Part shown: in pieces, positions 11,081 to 23,102 of the stretch
Position numbering within the stretch: the first letter of the stretch is position 1
Layout: the number at the start of each line of letters is the position of its first letter
Source: Ottelia alismoides
Taxonomy: Eukaryota > Streptophyta > Magnoliopsida > Alismatales > Hydrocharitaceae
Reading direction: 5' to 3'
Assembly: GCA_037367405.1 (NCBI GenBank)
Contig: JAZKJV010010617.1
Coordinates: 967,501 to 1,031,500 of the forward strand
Length of the DNA stretch: 64,000 bases
Made by a program: the position numbers and the translations under genes
Notes under the pieces: generated by a model
What the model was told of the DNA's origin: nothing
The model's database searches: none
Seen by the model: only the letters and a program-made list of their open reading frames with translations

Positions 11081-13877
11081 TGATGAACATGATGGATGAG
11101 ATGTATAATGTCGGATATTATAGGGCATGCGGTGTTTGACAAGTCGGATCCATCAATTGAAGTGTCAATCAACAACTACCACACAATAATGATTAATCAA
11201 TAAATATAGGTGAGCTCAAAATTTATTATACCCTACAAATAAGTGTGTATAGTAAGAAAGAGAAGGGGCCGAATCACATAAAGCAATGAGGATAGGTACG
11301 AAAAATTGACAATCAAACCAAACTATCAACAAATGTTATTATGTATTTTTATTGGGTTTTTCGAAATTTCGTGACTTTTTATTTAGATTTAATTTTTATT
11401 GTATTTTAATATTTTATATATTTTTATGCTTTTCTGAATTTTCTAAAATTTATTTTTTAGCTTTTCTGATTTTTTGTTTTTTTCTTTATAAGATATAGTA
11501 AGTATATATAAGTGTGTATATATATATATATTAATATGTATCATATATATTACATATGATATATATAATAAATATATAAAAATAAATAAAAACAAATAAG
11601 TACGATTATTTTATATTTTTTAGGGTATTAAAAATTTTGCAAGCATTTTCAATTAATAATTATAATAATATAAGTAATATATAGTGTAAATATTTTCTAT
11701 TGTCTTTTCTATTTATAAATAAAGCTATAGAAGTTCAAAATTTATAAAATAAAATGTAATTTATAATTTTCAAACTCTGCTATATTTTGTAATCTTGGGT
11801 ATTTTTCGAGAATTTTTTGTATTTTTAAATAGGAAAATACTTAAAAATAAATAAAAAGTAAATCTAGGATTTTGAAATGGGTTTAATAAATATCTATTTA
11901 ATTAGTCTGGGCCTAATTTCAATTTTTCTGAATACTAGAGATCTCAAGCAAAATTCAGATACTTAAAATATATTTATGTGATTTATCTATTAATTTTTCT
12001 AAGTTTTTCTGTGTTTCCCACTTTTAGGAATTTCTTTGCAATATTTTATAAAAATAACTGGTCAAAAAATCAAATAATCCAAATGAACACATGGAATTTT
12101 TCAAAACATTTTTATAATATTTATGGATTTTGAAATGCAAAATAAGAGAAAATGCAAAAAATTTTGTATTTTTATAAATAAGAAAGTAAGCTTAATTGCC
12201 TTAAAAAAATATATGTCATATATTATGGTTCCAAGCACTTAAGATAATTTTCCTATAATGTTATTTTCAATAATTATAATACAACTACAAAGTTAAATAT
12301 ATAATACAAGGATCTAAATTTAATTTACTTAAAATTTTCGAGCATCTAATAACATATTAAACAAGTCCAAAGGCAAACATGAAATCTATCCATGTTTTAA
12401 AACATATTAAACAAGTATGGGTATAAATGAAAATATTCATAACCTTAAGACAAACAATGAAAATTTACAAAAAATATTACACAAATATTTAAAGTTTTTG
12501 GATTGAAAACAAATACAGAGACCCGCAAGTGTATAGGTTCAAAATACCAAGTCCCCTTAAACGGATAGGTAGAGGTGACGTGGATTGAACTAAAGTACAA
12601 TTATGAAAAGTACAAGGCCTTTTATGCAAATATTATAGAAATATTTGAACTAAAATTGAAAACTTAAGGTGTAAAAATAAGTTACAAAAGGGGGACAAGG
12701 TTCACAAATTGCCCGAATAAGGCACGATCCAATGGTAGATGAGCATCACTTATACACCTGTCGCGCAACGAACGATTGATACCCCTTCGATGACGAGCGT
12801 CTTGGATCAGAACTAGGTCTTCATCTTACGGTTGGTCTGTGGCTTGATCCAATGGACATGATCAAAACAAGAACTTCGAGATGATCGGATGGCTGTTGTT
12901 GCTTTAGAAGAACAGGGAAGAAGGTCGAGCTTGTCTTCTTCGATCGAAGATAACTCTATCGTCCAGCCACCTGCGATGCTTCTGTCGGACCCAAATCAAT
13001 GTTAGAGGTCTAGTGCATCTAATGGCATGCTCAAATAGATCCATGGACCATGTTGGGATGTCAGAGAACTAGGATGACCTTCGGCTCGGTCCAAATTCGA
13101 CCCTCAAGGGGTTATCAACTCAAAAATATGCATGGTAAGATAACAAACACAAAAAGGGAAGTTTTTAACAATATTTGGGTCACATTAAGTATTATGCAGT
13201 GTGGAAAAGTCGCTCCAGTGAGTGGCGAAGAGGAAGCGGCTATCTCCCAAATCTTTACAAGATATGGGATGGAAATGAGTCGAAACGATAGAAGATGGTG
13301 AGGGAAGATGTCGAGGTGGTCAGGTGTGGTGGAGCACGGCTGGATCACGGTGAATAGATGTCGAAGCTCAGAGCTCAAATAAACTTCGATTTATGAATTT
13401 TATGAAATAACAGAGGAAACTAATGGGAATAGGATGCAAGCCTGCGCTATAAATATTCCTAGGAATTGAAACGAACATAAAAGAATAGCTCAGACCCGAG
13501 GATCAGGGAGCTAGAGGCATCACAACAGAGCAACTGCGACGAGCCCTAAATCTTATTCCTCCACCTTCTCATCCGTACCTAAGCGCCAAAAGATGCTTCC
13601 ATTACCACTGGGAACGCTCCATATGTGAAGAATAGGGTTGGAGATGCACAAAAAAATGAATCCAAAAAATGACAGTGGATGAGTTTAAGAAGGAACGAAA
13701 TTTTAACTGGGTCATATATATTAAGTATTAATAATGCTCGAATCGATGCTCCCTCGACCAAGGAGTCATAAAAGTGTGAAAGATCAAGGATCGAGGAGTA
13801 GATCTCATTAAGGAATCGAGATCAAAAAATGCATGAACTGGGCGGGACAATTTGGTGAAGAAGAAGCGTCAGTGCAT
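11081..13877 (-). mobile_element. Athila-type solo LTR (LTR G/H), segment 1 of 3
   Basis: This is the 3' segment of a minus-strand LTR that also occupies 27652-28488 and 31822-32157. The left end resembles LTR F over 'aaaatttattata' (748 and 11218) and its flank, followed by a long AT-rich arm and then the GC-rich block from about 12540. The whole LTR is flanked by ctagg (11076-11080) and gtagg (32158-32162), a 4-of-5 target duplication, and by the two halves of a copia LTR. It is a solo LTR of about 4.0 kb without its insertions. It is cut at 13877 by the inverted-LTR element. Confidence 0.7.
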
Positions 13878-16800
13878 TTATGATACTCATATTCATCACT
13901 CTAAAAATGATGAATTAAGCTCAAATCCTTAAAATTCATTAGCATTTCTTCATTTATTCTGCATAATTAGCATTCATGGATCTATTGATAATCATTGCAT
14001 TTTATCACACATAATTGCATAAAATAAGAAGCCACAAATCTCAGTCCAATTGACATGCAAAATAGCCCAACTTCCCCGATTTTTAACTAATTCATGCTAA
14101 CTCTAAATTACCTGAAACACCTCCATTGTGTACATATTAATAACAAGAATAAATGAAAAATACAAAACAATCACTAAGCTAAATAAGTGGACCAGAAACT
14201 CAAAATCGAATTCAAGGATTTCATACTAAAATCTCGATATCTTCCTCATCCAATGTCTGATTTGATCCTAATCACTTTTGAACTAATATACATTCAATTA
14301 TCTTTAAAACAAGATCAAGTTCAAGGGAATTGGAGCTCACAAGTGAAAGTTGGGTTTTGGGCCTCTTTTGTACATTTTGTATTTTACCTATTTTTGACCT
14401 AGTATTTTATGTACGTAGTTGACTCATTTTATTATTTTCTTTTTCATTTATTTTCTTCAATGAAAATTTTATTAAAATGCATAAAAATCCAAATCGAAAA
14501 TGAGTTTCAATCAAAGAAACTAATTGAGTCTGAGTCTTCACTAACAGATTGTATAAAAGTTGCCGTTTTGATATTGTATTTTATTTCTTCATTTTCCTAA
14601 TTACTAAAAATAAAAAAATAGATTAATGTGTAAATATTTATCTTGGATTTTATCATATTTTTTACGAATTTTTATCTTGTTTGAAAATGATGAAAAAAAT
14701 GTAAAACCCAAAAATCAAGTTATTCTTTGTACATGGGATACCCCAAAAATATCACTTTATTCAAATGATCAATTTTGAAATTGGTTTCTTCATTAAAGTT
14801 GTAGAACTCGTTGAGACAAAAAACTTTTGTGAAGAAAATTTATCGATCGGAGGTCATTTTCTATTTCTTTTTGAATTATCTCTGTATTAAGTTTTAAAAT
14901 TTTTTGGGGATGACACGTGGCATCTCCTGGAACCGCCAGTCACCCATTTTTGGCCTTTATTTTATTTTATATAAAAATTGAAACATTAGTTAATTAAAAA
15001 TTAAAAAATTATAATAAAATGCCACGTGGCGAGATCAAGACCGCCCGATCTCGGTCGATGAGACGGTTCATGTATCTCATCTCCATCTTCCCTTTCCTCT
15101 TTAGAACGGCCACCTCCTCCACAAAGTCTCAGTGCATCCTACCTGCAATCTCCGCCAGGCCGACCACCTCTCTAATCAGTTCCTCATCTCCCTCGTCCTA
15201 AATCGCTTCTCAATTTCTCTCTCGTCCGATTTTCTCAAATAAGCGACCCCCCTTCCTCGATCAACTTCCATCTCCATCGCTCCCTCGGTTCCTATTTAAC
15301 CTCAACTGCTGCCAATCCTCAAACCCATCCGTCGACTACATAGCATTCAGTGGTGCGTCGTTGGTGATAGCTCAACCTCCCCCATTCTCCCTCGACAAAA
15401 TCCATGGAATCTAATCCTCGTTGCAACGTTGCTCCGACGTATACATGCTCCTGCTCCGGTTATAACCATTGAGACAACGTCCATTATCCACCGAACTCCA
15501 CAACATACACCTTCCACCTCGCGTACTCTGCCTCTGTTTCGCTAGCCCCCCACTTCAGCATCAACTTCGAATCCGTCAATAGTCGTACATGCAGGAGGGA
15601 TGACGGTGACAACATCGCCCCTTTACCTACAACCCAATGAGATCTGAGGTTTCACAACCTCGTCGCAGCTCCCTTATTCGAGTGCTGCTCTACTTCAGCC
15701 TTGCATCGTCGTAGAGCTAATGTCCAACCTCCAACATTCACCTTCTTCAACAACTAGAAGATACTTACGCCATCACCCACCACGGCTCCGCCTTGAGCAG
15801 CCAAGCTCTAGTAGAGGACCTTCACCGTCAACATTGATTTGCCTCTGCTCCACCTAATTCCCCTCCACCCACTCTGTCACCCTCCGCTCGTCCTACTCTC
15901 GGGCTCGAATAGCGAGACCCTCCCCGCATGCACGGCACGTGGCGGGAGGGGACTTTTGCGCCAACGCCCATGAAGGATCATCTAATTACCAGAAGCCCCA
16001 GCACATGATCAGAAGCCTCCCTCCTCTCATGTGACTCGCACATGTGGGGAGGGAAAATTTACAAAGAAGCCCCTTACATCCCGCCTTATTCCGTAGAAGC
16101 CCTGTCACCAAACGGCACGTGCCAAGCACATGCCTCTCTGGAAATTTTGCAAATAGACCCTAGAGGTCTTGGTAATTCAATTTATACCTATGTTCTACAT
16201 TGTGTTATCTTATTTAATTTTTTTATTGCAAAATTACCCTATTGTTCCCCCTTTAATTTGAACCACTTCATTGCATCATTTTATTATTTTAAAAATAGCA
16301 TGGTGTTGTTCAAATACTTTTTGACATTATAGTATATTTGTGATATTTTTATACATTGTGGTTAATTAGAATTAATTGATTCTATTGAAAATTGTATATT
16401 TTGCCAAATCTGTGCTCATAAATTCATAAGTAATTAACCATAGATTTGAAAATATCCAAAAAAGCACGGATTATAGAATTTATTATATTTCACATAGTGC
16501 CAAAAAAGAATTGCATTTGCATGCATAATTTTCTCTTTAAAAATCATTTTGCTTATTTAAATCTTTAATTTTTAATAAGTATTAAAACTCATATTTTTAA
16601 AATTTAAGATTTTTTTGAGACAATCACCTAGTGATATGTCTTAGTTAATTTTATCCCTTGAAAATAATTAGGTTTAATATTTAATATAATTAATTATTGA
16701 AACTCATAGTGTTTGCATTCATAGATTCATAAAATATTTATTTTACATCTAAAAATTACGAAAATTTAGAGTGTCCATTTTACCATTATTCACATATCAG

Positions 16801-17145
16801 CCAAGTTTCATAATTTTTGGACATCGTTTAATTCATATTTATTTTATAGTCCTGAAATTGGGCTCATTTGCAATTTTCATTCTAAATTTGCATGAAAATA
16901 AAAAAAACAATAACGTCTCGAAAATCATGCATGAACTTTGATAGACATAATTCTAGGTTATTCCTTTGCCTTCTTGAGTTCAACCTTGGAACCCAGTAAA
17001 ATAAACATAAAATCACAATGATTAAAATTGAATAAAATTAATTGTGGTTATTTCTTGATCGAATCTGGATTCCCACCTATAATGAAACGACAAATTTAAA
17101 CGATAATTCACATCAAATTAAAGCTGGACATTTTCGGACTCGTCA
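13878..17145 (+). mobile_element. Left LTR (LTR C) of the inverted-LTR element
   Basis: It is 3268 bp long. It aligns as the reverse complement of 24332-27646; for instance aaagaggcccaaaac near 27150 is the complement of gttttgggcctctttt near 14353. The start is ttatgatactcat against tgatgaatctcag in the partner, so TG has mutated to TT. The end is ...gactcgtca. Similarity to the partner stops at the LTR end: the partner continues into a primer site, whereas here gttttgaattg follows. The plan is an AT-rich arm, a GC-rich block (about 14910-16150, with ACGTGGC boxes near 14915 and 15021), then an AT-rich arm. Its ORFs are non-coding shadows. Confidence 0.8.
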
Positions 17146-17640
17146 GTTTTGAATTGTGTATTGTTTTTGTTTTTTTGTTTTTTTTCAAGTTAGTTACCCA
17201 CCATGTAAATAAAAATAGACTTATGTGAAAGTACGAGCAATGGGTAAAATATATACAAAGTATATACACTTTCTTATACTTAGCGAGTGTTGTGTCCTCA
17301 GAGCACAAGAAGCGAAAAGAAGATATAGCTCGGCCTAAGCATAAGAAATGGAAAAAGAGTTATAAACAATAGAAGTTAGCCCGCCCCCTATACTTAGGAT
17401 GTGGACAATATAAGTATAGAAGAAGAGAAAAACTAGGTGGACAGGAGACGTGAATGAGGAGAGTATATACTAATGGGCATCAGTTCTCCCTATACTTAGG
17501 CTCTAGTCAGCCTAAGTACGGAGGAAGGGTGGAAATGGAGAGACCGTAATATGGAGAGTAACATGGTATATACAAATGGCATCAGTCCTCCCTATACTTA
17601 GGCCTTGGCCTTAATAGAGGAAGAAGATGTACAAGGGAAC
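17146..17640 (-). repeat. Array of polypurine-tract-like hairpins (array 2)
   Basis: Homologous to array 1 (8870-9432), beginning with the shared lead-in 'atgtgaaagtac' near 17223. Palindromes are at 17388-17419, 17490-17520 and 17593-17620, each a variant of ctatacttagg...cctaagtatag. The first and third complete units are about 100 bp apart from the middle one. In the LTR F element about 1.9 kb separates the array from the 3' LTR; here LTR C follows after only about 75 bp of T-rich sequence. The normal 3' end of the element is therefore missing at this junction. Confidence 0.7.
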
Positions 17641-18401
17641 CGATGGGGTCGAGAGGGAGGATTGCTGATGATTAAGACGGTTTTCGGCCAATCTTTCTGT
17701 GAGTCTGTGGTGGGAGATCGTAATGAGAAGAAGGAGATGAAGTATATGATTCCCAACCATTATCAGTGTTATCCTTGGAGAAATCATGTAGGAGAGTAGA
17801 TGAAGCGTATGAATAAGATGAAAGATAACCATCATCGGAGTTATCCTCAAAGGAATAGTATTTGTAAGTGGAGGTACTCCATATATTCTTGTTCTTTATT
17901 TGCTTCAGTTGTTTTCTCAGAATTTGTTCCTTCTTGGAATCAAGCGATTCGTCCTCAGATGATGAATACTCTGAGGCACTAGTCTCAGTCAGCTCCTAAG
18001 GAATTATTCCAGTATATTTAATGAGACCAGGAGAATCGGCTTTTGATGACTAATAATGAGGAATAGGATTCTTCCAACGGGAATAAAATTTGGATCCTTG
18101 CGTGGATAGGGTTTTAGAACTGTCGGATAGATCTCACTCATGTAGATTACCATTTTACGGGCCTGAGGAGGAATAATTAGATGATTCCTTTTTTGGTATG
18201 TGAAAGGTGACTTTATTTTTAGATGAAGGAGCAACCTTTTTGTTCCGTGTTTTCTGTGAAGGTGCTGGTCCTAGGAGTGAGGTATTGACACTTGAGTCTC
18301 CAGATGAATAACCATTGAAATATTCCTCCTTGGTCAGTGCACACTCTCGCGTATTTGTTCTTAGTTTTCTTAATGTTGGTGCATTCCTGAGTTGGATTGA
18401 A
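17641..18401 (-). mobile_element. Decayed internal region, no family recognised
   Basis: Read on the minus strand, two overlapping-frame ORFs of 76 and 104 codons (18234-18004 and 18469-18155) are rich in Ser, Lys and Pro. They show no reverse transcriptase, RNase H or integrase motif. In an intact Athila-type element the region after protease would be reverse transcriptase, so either it is deleted here or this is a non-autonomous lineage with different sequence after protease. Confidence 0.35.
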
Positions 18402-18970
18402 TTAGTCAAGGTAGTCAGAGAAGGTTTCGACCAACTCAAGGTGAGACCAAGAATATGTCTCAGGATCATGTAAGAAGTTATCTATTCGATTTTCCATGGT
18501 GAGAACAACGGGAAATGGAACAGGGGGGAGAGTCTCTAAACCAATAGTCTCTTTAACAATCGTTATCTCATGTGTAATAGCGGGGTAGGGCTCTTCTACC
18601 ATTTGGCAGTTACAACTGTTGATGACTTTGTGGGTCGCCTCAGAATTTTGTGTTTCCTCAAAGATCGGATGAGATTGAAGTGCTCTTAGTGCTATAAAAT
18701 TGATTTCTTGAGTCTCGCATTCAATAATTGCCTTAGCCAATTCCATGAATGGCTTTCCGAGAATAATTGGAGATAGGGTGAATTCTTCATGATGCTCAAT
18801 ATCAATGATCGTGAAGTCCATTTTGAGCGGAGCACCTTGGAATATAACGATGACTGAAATTGTTCCTCTTAGCCGCTTTATAGATCGATCAACTAGTAGA
18901 ACGATCTCTCTTATTTTTCTGATAGGTCCAAGTTTGAGCTTGTCAAAATAGAGGTCGGGAGGACATTGAA
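18402..18970 (-). pseudogene. Retroviral-type aspartic protease remnant (gypsy pol)
   Basis: The minus strand shows the C-terminal half of a gypsy retropepsin. It has the stretch LVDRSIKRLRG (about 18900-18870), then DFTIIDIE, then PIILGKPFMELAKAIIE (about 18770-18715), matching the Athila-type order ADRS...DFVVLDME...PIILGRPFLAT. Retropepsins cut the gag-pol polyprotein. Upstream, the place of the catalytic D(T/S/L)G reads DDDSP in a frame that then shifts by one near 18950, so the active site is not intact. The reading frame continues 80 residues past the fold and stops, with no reverse transcriptase following. The longest open stretch is 18821-18402 (139 codons). Confidence 0.75.
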
Positions 18971-19431
18971 TGGTGAATCATCGTCAGTTCTAGCATGGTT
19001 AAATATGGTCTTTGATTCCACAATCAAATCTGGGCAACCGCTTCACTATACGGCTCTTGGTTTTTCTCCTCAACACCAAGGAGGTGGCCATTGACAAGAT
19101 ATGTCTTTCAGTCTTTGTTCTTGTCCTGCTCGACTTTTTCATCATTAATTTGCTCATTACAAATCCTTTAAGGTCGGGGAAGCGTTCAATGGTCTATATC
19201 AAGGAAAGTTCAAAATCAGTCTTTTTTCCAGTGATTCCCGTAGATCAAGATCCAAATTCTTCAAATATTTTTCAGTTTCAATTTTTATGAATTTTTATGG
19301 TTTCAATTTTTCTGGATTCTGATCGATATGAGGGTCACTATAGGTCTCATACTCTACATGGCGTGACTCAGGTATGAACAGTTGGTTGAAGTAGAACCTA
19401 TTTTTTTATCATGATTGGTCGGACCCTTATA
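18971..19431 (-). other. Internal sequence between gag-like ORF and protease
   Basis: No clear coding frame survives. It probably corresponds to the gag C-terminus and the gag-protease spacer. A plus-strand ORF at 19012-19290 is most likely a shadow. Confidence 0.35.
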
Positions 19432-20187
19432 TTATGGAGTCAACATACAGGGTTTATGCATATCAATATCATCATTCCAGTCCTCTATATGAGTGTCATT
19501 TCTTAAGATGGGATTGTCGTGGTTAATCCAAGATAGAAGATTATCAGGTGCGGGCCAATCCTCTTGATTTGTTCGTATTTCCATTTTATTCTCAGCGGTC
19601 AAATCGAATTGTGGATTCGTGAAGTATTGACCTCTTCCAACAATATGATGAGGAAAGATTGAAGTCAGTTGGAGTTGTTGTCTCGAGTGGTCATTTGTCT
19701 CAAAAGTGTTTTGACCTTCAAATGGTTCATGAGTTCTGATGAGAAATGGGTCGATCCAAGATGCTAGTTGGCCATTTGTGGTCAAAGGTGGGAGAGGTGG
19801 AATATGTGAAGAAGTGTTAAATTCGATCAGGTTCATCCTATGGTTACAGTCTCCCACGAATGATGGATTGACATTTACATAGTATGAAGAATGGATTGTA
19901 TGATCAGATGATAGAGGATTAACATACAAAGAAGTGGAGACCCCAGTCAGATGTTTGTTTGTATGGTCATAATATAAAGGATTGTCATTCATGGAGTAGA
20001 TAAGATTTATAGAGAGCGTTATATCTATTTTTGAGTGAGAGCCTCTTGTGAAAGTTGGATGATGTCTGGTTGGAAGGGGTTTTGAGGCTTTGGGTCTAAA
20101 TGAGACGAATTCATTTTCACAGTATAGATCCGATGGGTACTCGGAGACATGTCCCATTATCTTCGAAGAAGGTAGATGAGTTGTCAT
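19432..20187 (-). CDS. 251-codon ORF of unknown family in the gag position
   Basis: An uninterrupted minus-strand ORF from ATG at 20187 to the stop at 19432, the longest in this half of the window. The product is polar, rich in Asn, His, Ser, Thr and Pro, with several Tyr-rich stretches in residues 60-110. It has no evident membrane segment and no CCHC zinc knuckle. It lies between the leader and the protease remnant of the inverted-LTR element, so by position it is gag or a gag fragment. I do not recognise the gag fold in it. An intact frame beside a broken protease is odd: it may be chance, or the ORF may have been kept longer under selection. Confidence 0.5.
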   Translation of the reverse strand: MTTHLPSSKIMGHVSEYPSDLYCENEFVSFRPKASKPLPTRHHPTFTRGSHSKIDITLSINLIYSMNDNPLYYDHTNKHLTGVSTSLYVNPLSSDHTIHSSYYVNVNPSFVGDCNHRMNLIEFNTSSHIPPLPPLTTNGQLASWIDPFLIRTHEPFEGQNTFETNDHSRQQLQLTSIFPHHIVGRGQYFTNPQFDLTAENKMEIRTNQEDWPAPDNLLSWINHDNPILRNDTHIEDWNDDIDMHKPCMLTP

Positions 20188-20472
20188 GATAGATCTTGGT
20201 TAAAAATGTTCAAGTGTATGGGATACTCAACAATAGAAACCTAAAATTTTAAATCAAGGAGAGTGATGGTATAAGTGTGCGGTTTTGATATTCGAGATCG
20301 GTTCACGCACACCAATGCAAAAACAATTCAAACACCAGGTTCACCAACTTACACAATGAAGCCATAAGAGTTCGGCAAATTATCTTTTCAGTTTTAGTTG
20401 GAGATAAATTCAATCTTCGAGAAATTTAGCGAGCTATTCGGTGCAAAAAAAATTCTTAAAGACTGGAATGAA
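20188..20472 (-). mobile_element. Leader segment of the inverted-LTR element, 3' part
   Basis: Non-coding sequence upstream of the 251-codon ORF. It is continuous with 23103-24311 once the copia solo LTR and one target duplication are removed. No repeat or signal was recognised. Confidence 0.5.
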
Positions 20473-20477
20473 TTCTT
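20473..20477. repeat. Target duplication TTCTT, left copy
   Basis: Five bases ttctt directly before the LTR start tgttgg at 20478. They match ttctt at 23098-23102 perfectly. Confidence 0.9.
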
Positions 20478-21760
20478 TGTTGGACATGCGAGCCCACGGT
20501 GAGCCATTATGCAATAAATGTTATTGCAAATATCATTCCATGATCTGAAATGAAGAATAAATAATTTGCATAATAGGTCCCTTAGTACAATTAGGGTTAT
20601 GTACCATGGCCATCTTTATGATCATACAGCTGTTGATTCGACTGTTGAATCATAGAGGCTGGTGCTTGGATGAATATCTAAAGAGTTAGATTGGGGACTC
20701 ATCAAGCACCGTCAAATGATTGTTAAGAGATGATCTCCAGCCTGAGTAGGAGATGGCAATCCTTATCTCTAAAGGCTGATATCTGACCGACCTCTTGATG
20801 CAGGTCCTCTGCATAGGAATAGAGATTCGGAGGTGTCAGATTAGTTAGGTTAAAGAGTTGACTTAATGAGATCGAGATAACCAAAGTCCTGTCCTATATC
20901 GTATGCTGTAATGATACATGCATGCATCCTCTGACCGGAGACAGATGTGTTGCTATATGTTTGAGTATGTACATTTGGCAGACCAATATGTTGATGACCT
21001 AACCAAGGTCTATACGCCGGCGCGCTGTGTGCATATAAGGGCAAATGAGTAATACGATCTCTCAAAGGGATCAAACAGGTTCAGTTACCGAACCAAAAGG
21101 CATAAGCTCACTCATAATATATTGGGTAATATCAAAATTCTTTGCGCACGGTCGTTTCTCTTTGGAAGCTTGACTGAATTTGTAGGTTTGATATATACTT
21201 GATAGTATATGATCAAGACCTAGGTATGATATACACTTTTGGAAAGTGTATGATCGATACCAACTCCCAATGATCGAATGAGAAACTTACTGATAAAACC
21301 ATGAAGTAGACAGTATAAAGTTCATCCAATACTTCGGGTTCAATCTGAGTCTTCTAGTATGCAGGATGTACAGGTATTGGGAATACTTGTGGGTGATGTG
21401 ATCATAAACGGTTGTATAACCATGATGCTTCCATTCCTAGGGAGTAATGAAACGGGTTTGGATTTTAGTGACTCCTCTTAGTATAGAAGTGATTTGATCT
21501 TGGTCCAAATGTTGGACATTGATCTGAATGTGATTCAGATGCAATGAGAAGATTAGATTTGCGGTTTTGATTTAATCAAGCATTTATGCGAGGCCCACGA
21601 TCTGGATTTGAGATATGATCTCAATATTCAAGTCACTATACGTGGAACAATACAATCGCCATGTCCTTATCTCCAAGTATTCGCGGAGAAAGCGCATTAT
21701 CCTTGAAAGAGTTCAGGATAATTTCATTGTTGATATGCGTATCCGAGCATTGAGAAAATG

Positions 21761-21942
21761 GATAATTAAATATGATTTAATTATCATGATTAATATGAAT
21801 TCGATTCATATTATAAAGAGATCTATCTTAGATAATTAAATGTGATTTGATTATCAAAGATAAAAAATAATGTGAATGTGATTCATATTATTTGGGCACA
21901 TGAGAATAGAGATCCAAGATGATTAAATATGATTTAATTATC
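21761..21942. repeat. Three palindromic motifs in copia U3
   Basis: Copies at 21761-21785, 21831-21855 and about 21918-21942 share the core gataattaaat(a/g)tgatt followed by t(a/g)attatca. Each is itself an inverted repeat, and they are 70-87 bp apart. The corresponding complements lie at about 56785-56960 in the 3' LTR of the other copia copy. Position upstream of the TATA box suggests enhancer-like elements, but that is inference. Confidence 0.6.
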
Positions 21943-22547
21943 ATGGATATGAATAATGTGGATAGCAATATTCATATTAGTCATACATATTATAAATGTG
22001 GTTTATAATATATAAGAGAGAGCTATTTGTAGTTTACATTTGTTAACTAAATGTTAATGTGAATTGGATTCACACTGGACATTGAATTGAAAATGTAATT
22101 ACATTTTATTTTGGGTTGTGAATGTGATTCACAAATTTCCAATGGCATGATTACAATGTTCACAAAATAAATTGGATTTATTTTTGTGAAATAATATACA
22201 ACAAAAGTTGTTTAAGATATTAGAGAGAATCATGAGATAATGCAATCTCATATAATAGAAGAGAGGCATCCACCTTCCATATAGGAAGAGTGGACGGCCA
22301 CAATTCCCATAAGGAATGATGTGGTCGTCCACCTTCCTTATGGAAGGAGGCTTGCCGCCTTTCCTATTTCTCTAATTGAGATTGATTTGATATAAATCAA
22401 ATTATATTTTATATATATTTGTTTTTTATTAAATTAATTATTGTTGGTTTTTATCAACATAAATCTTAGTCATTGAAAGAAACACAATCAATGAGGACCA
22501 TTGGATTGTGTTGTCCCATGGATTGAGATCCATGGATCCCAAAATTC

Positions 22548-22555
22548 TATAAAAG
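22548..22555 (+). promoter_or_regulatory. TATA box of the copia LTR promoter
   Basis: tataaaag, followed about 45-60 bp downstream by a CT microsatellite (about 22601-22616), a common 5' leader feature in plants. The same box is conserved on the minus strand at 56167-56174 in the other full-length LTR and, worn, near 10951. It would drive the retrotransposon's own transcript. Confidence 0.6.
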
Positions 22556-23097
22556 GAGAGGCACCCCTTTGCTCTTCTTTACACAACAAGTGAGACAATA
22601 AGTCTCTCTCTCTCTTTATCTTCACACACCTGCTCTCCCTCTCATGTGGCTGTCCACCATGGATGCCCTAGAGAGGTTCTCCATCGCCGTGTCATCGTCG
22701 TTATGTTGCCCGATGGTTTGCTCGTGGATCTCCGTCTCCTTCGGTGCGCCTCGCTCATGAAAAAGACGTCGGAAGAAGACGTCGTGAAGAAGACATTGGA
22801 TCATCAACATGGATTGCAAGAAGCACGCAGTTCATCCCTGCGCTCGCAAGCATCTCCTCCAACGGATCGGACTTGAGATAGGAGGTCTCTTCGCTTAGTG
22901 ACTCGATCGCAACCACGCTTCAAGAGGTAATCCTATTACTTGTTTGTGGTTTAGATGAAATGATCCGAGAAGCATTCTTGGATCATGTGGTTTCGTCGTT
23001 CTTCATAGAACAACTAGTGAGACTAGTCGTTCTTCATCGTATTCGATACAACGCTCACGCTTCCGTGATGTGCTTGAGAATCTAACCATATCCTTCA

Positions 23098-23102
23098 TTC
23101 TT
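23098..23102. repeat. Target duplication TTCTT, right copy
   Basis: Identical to 20473-20477 and directly after the LTR end ...tccttca. Confidence 0.9.

Larger units (their letters stand above)
20478..23097 (+). mobile_element. Copia solo LTR (copy 3), complete
   Basis: It is 2620 bp long, begins TGTTGGACATGCG and ends ...ATATCCTTCA. It is flanked by a perfect 5-bp duplication and has no primer site or internal region beside it, so it is a solo LTR left by recombination between the two LTRs of a former element. It aligns along its whole length with the reverse complement of 55603-58243. Its U3 carries three palindromic copies of a GATAATTAAAT...ATTTAATTATC motif (21761, 21831 and about 21918). 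A TATA box lies at 22548. It is the youngest member of the nest by its intact TSD. The short ORFs in it are not genes. Confidence 0.92.

Noticed and set aside
11120..11140. Primer site next to LTR G/H at ggcatgcggtg
   Set aside because: It has weak resemblance to the tRNA-Asp complement, but the copia halves and the ctagg/gtagg duplication put the LTR edge at 11081, so this lies inside the LTR.
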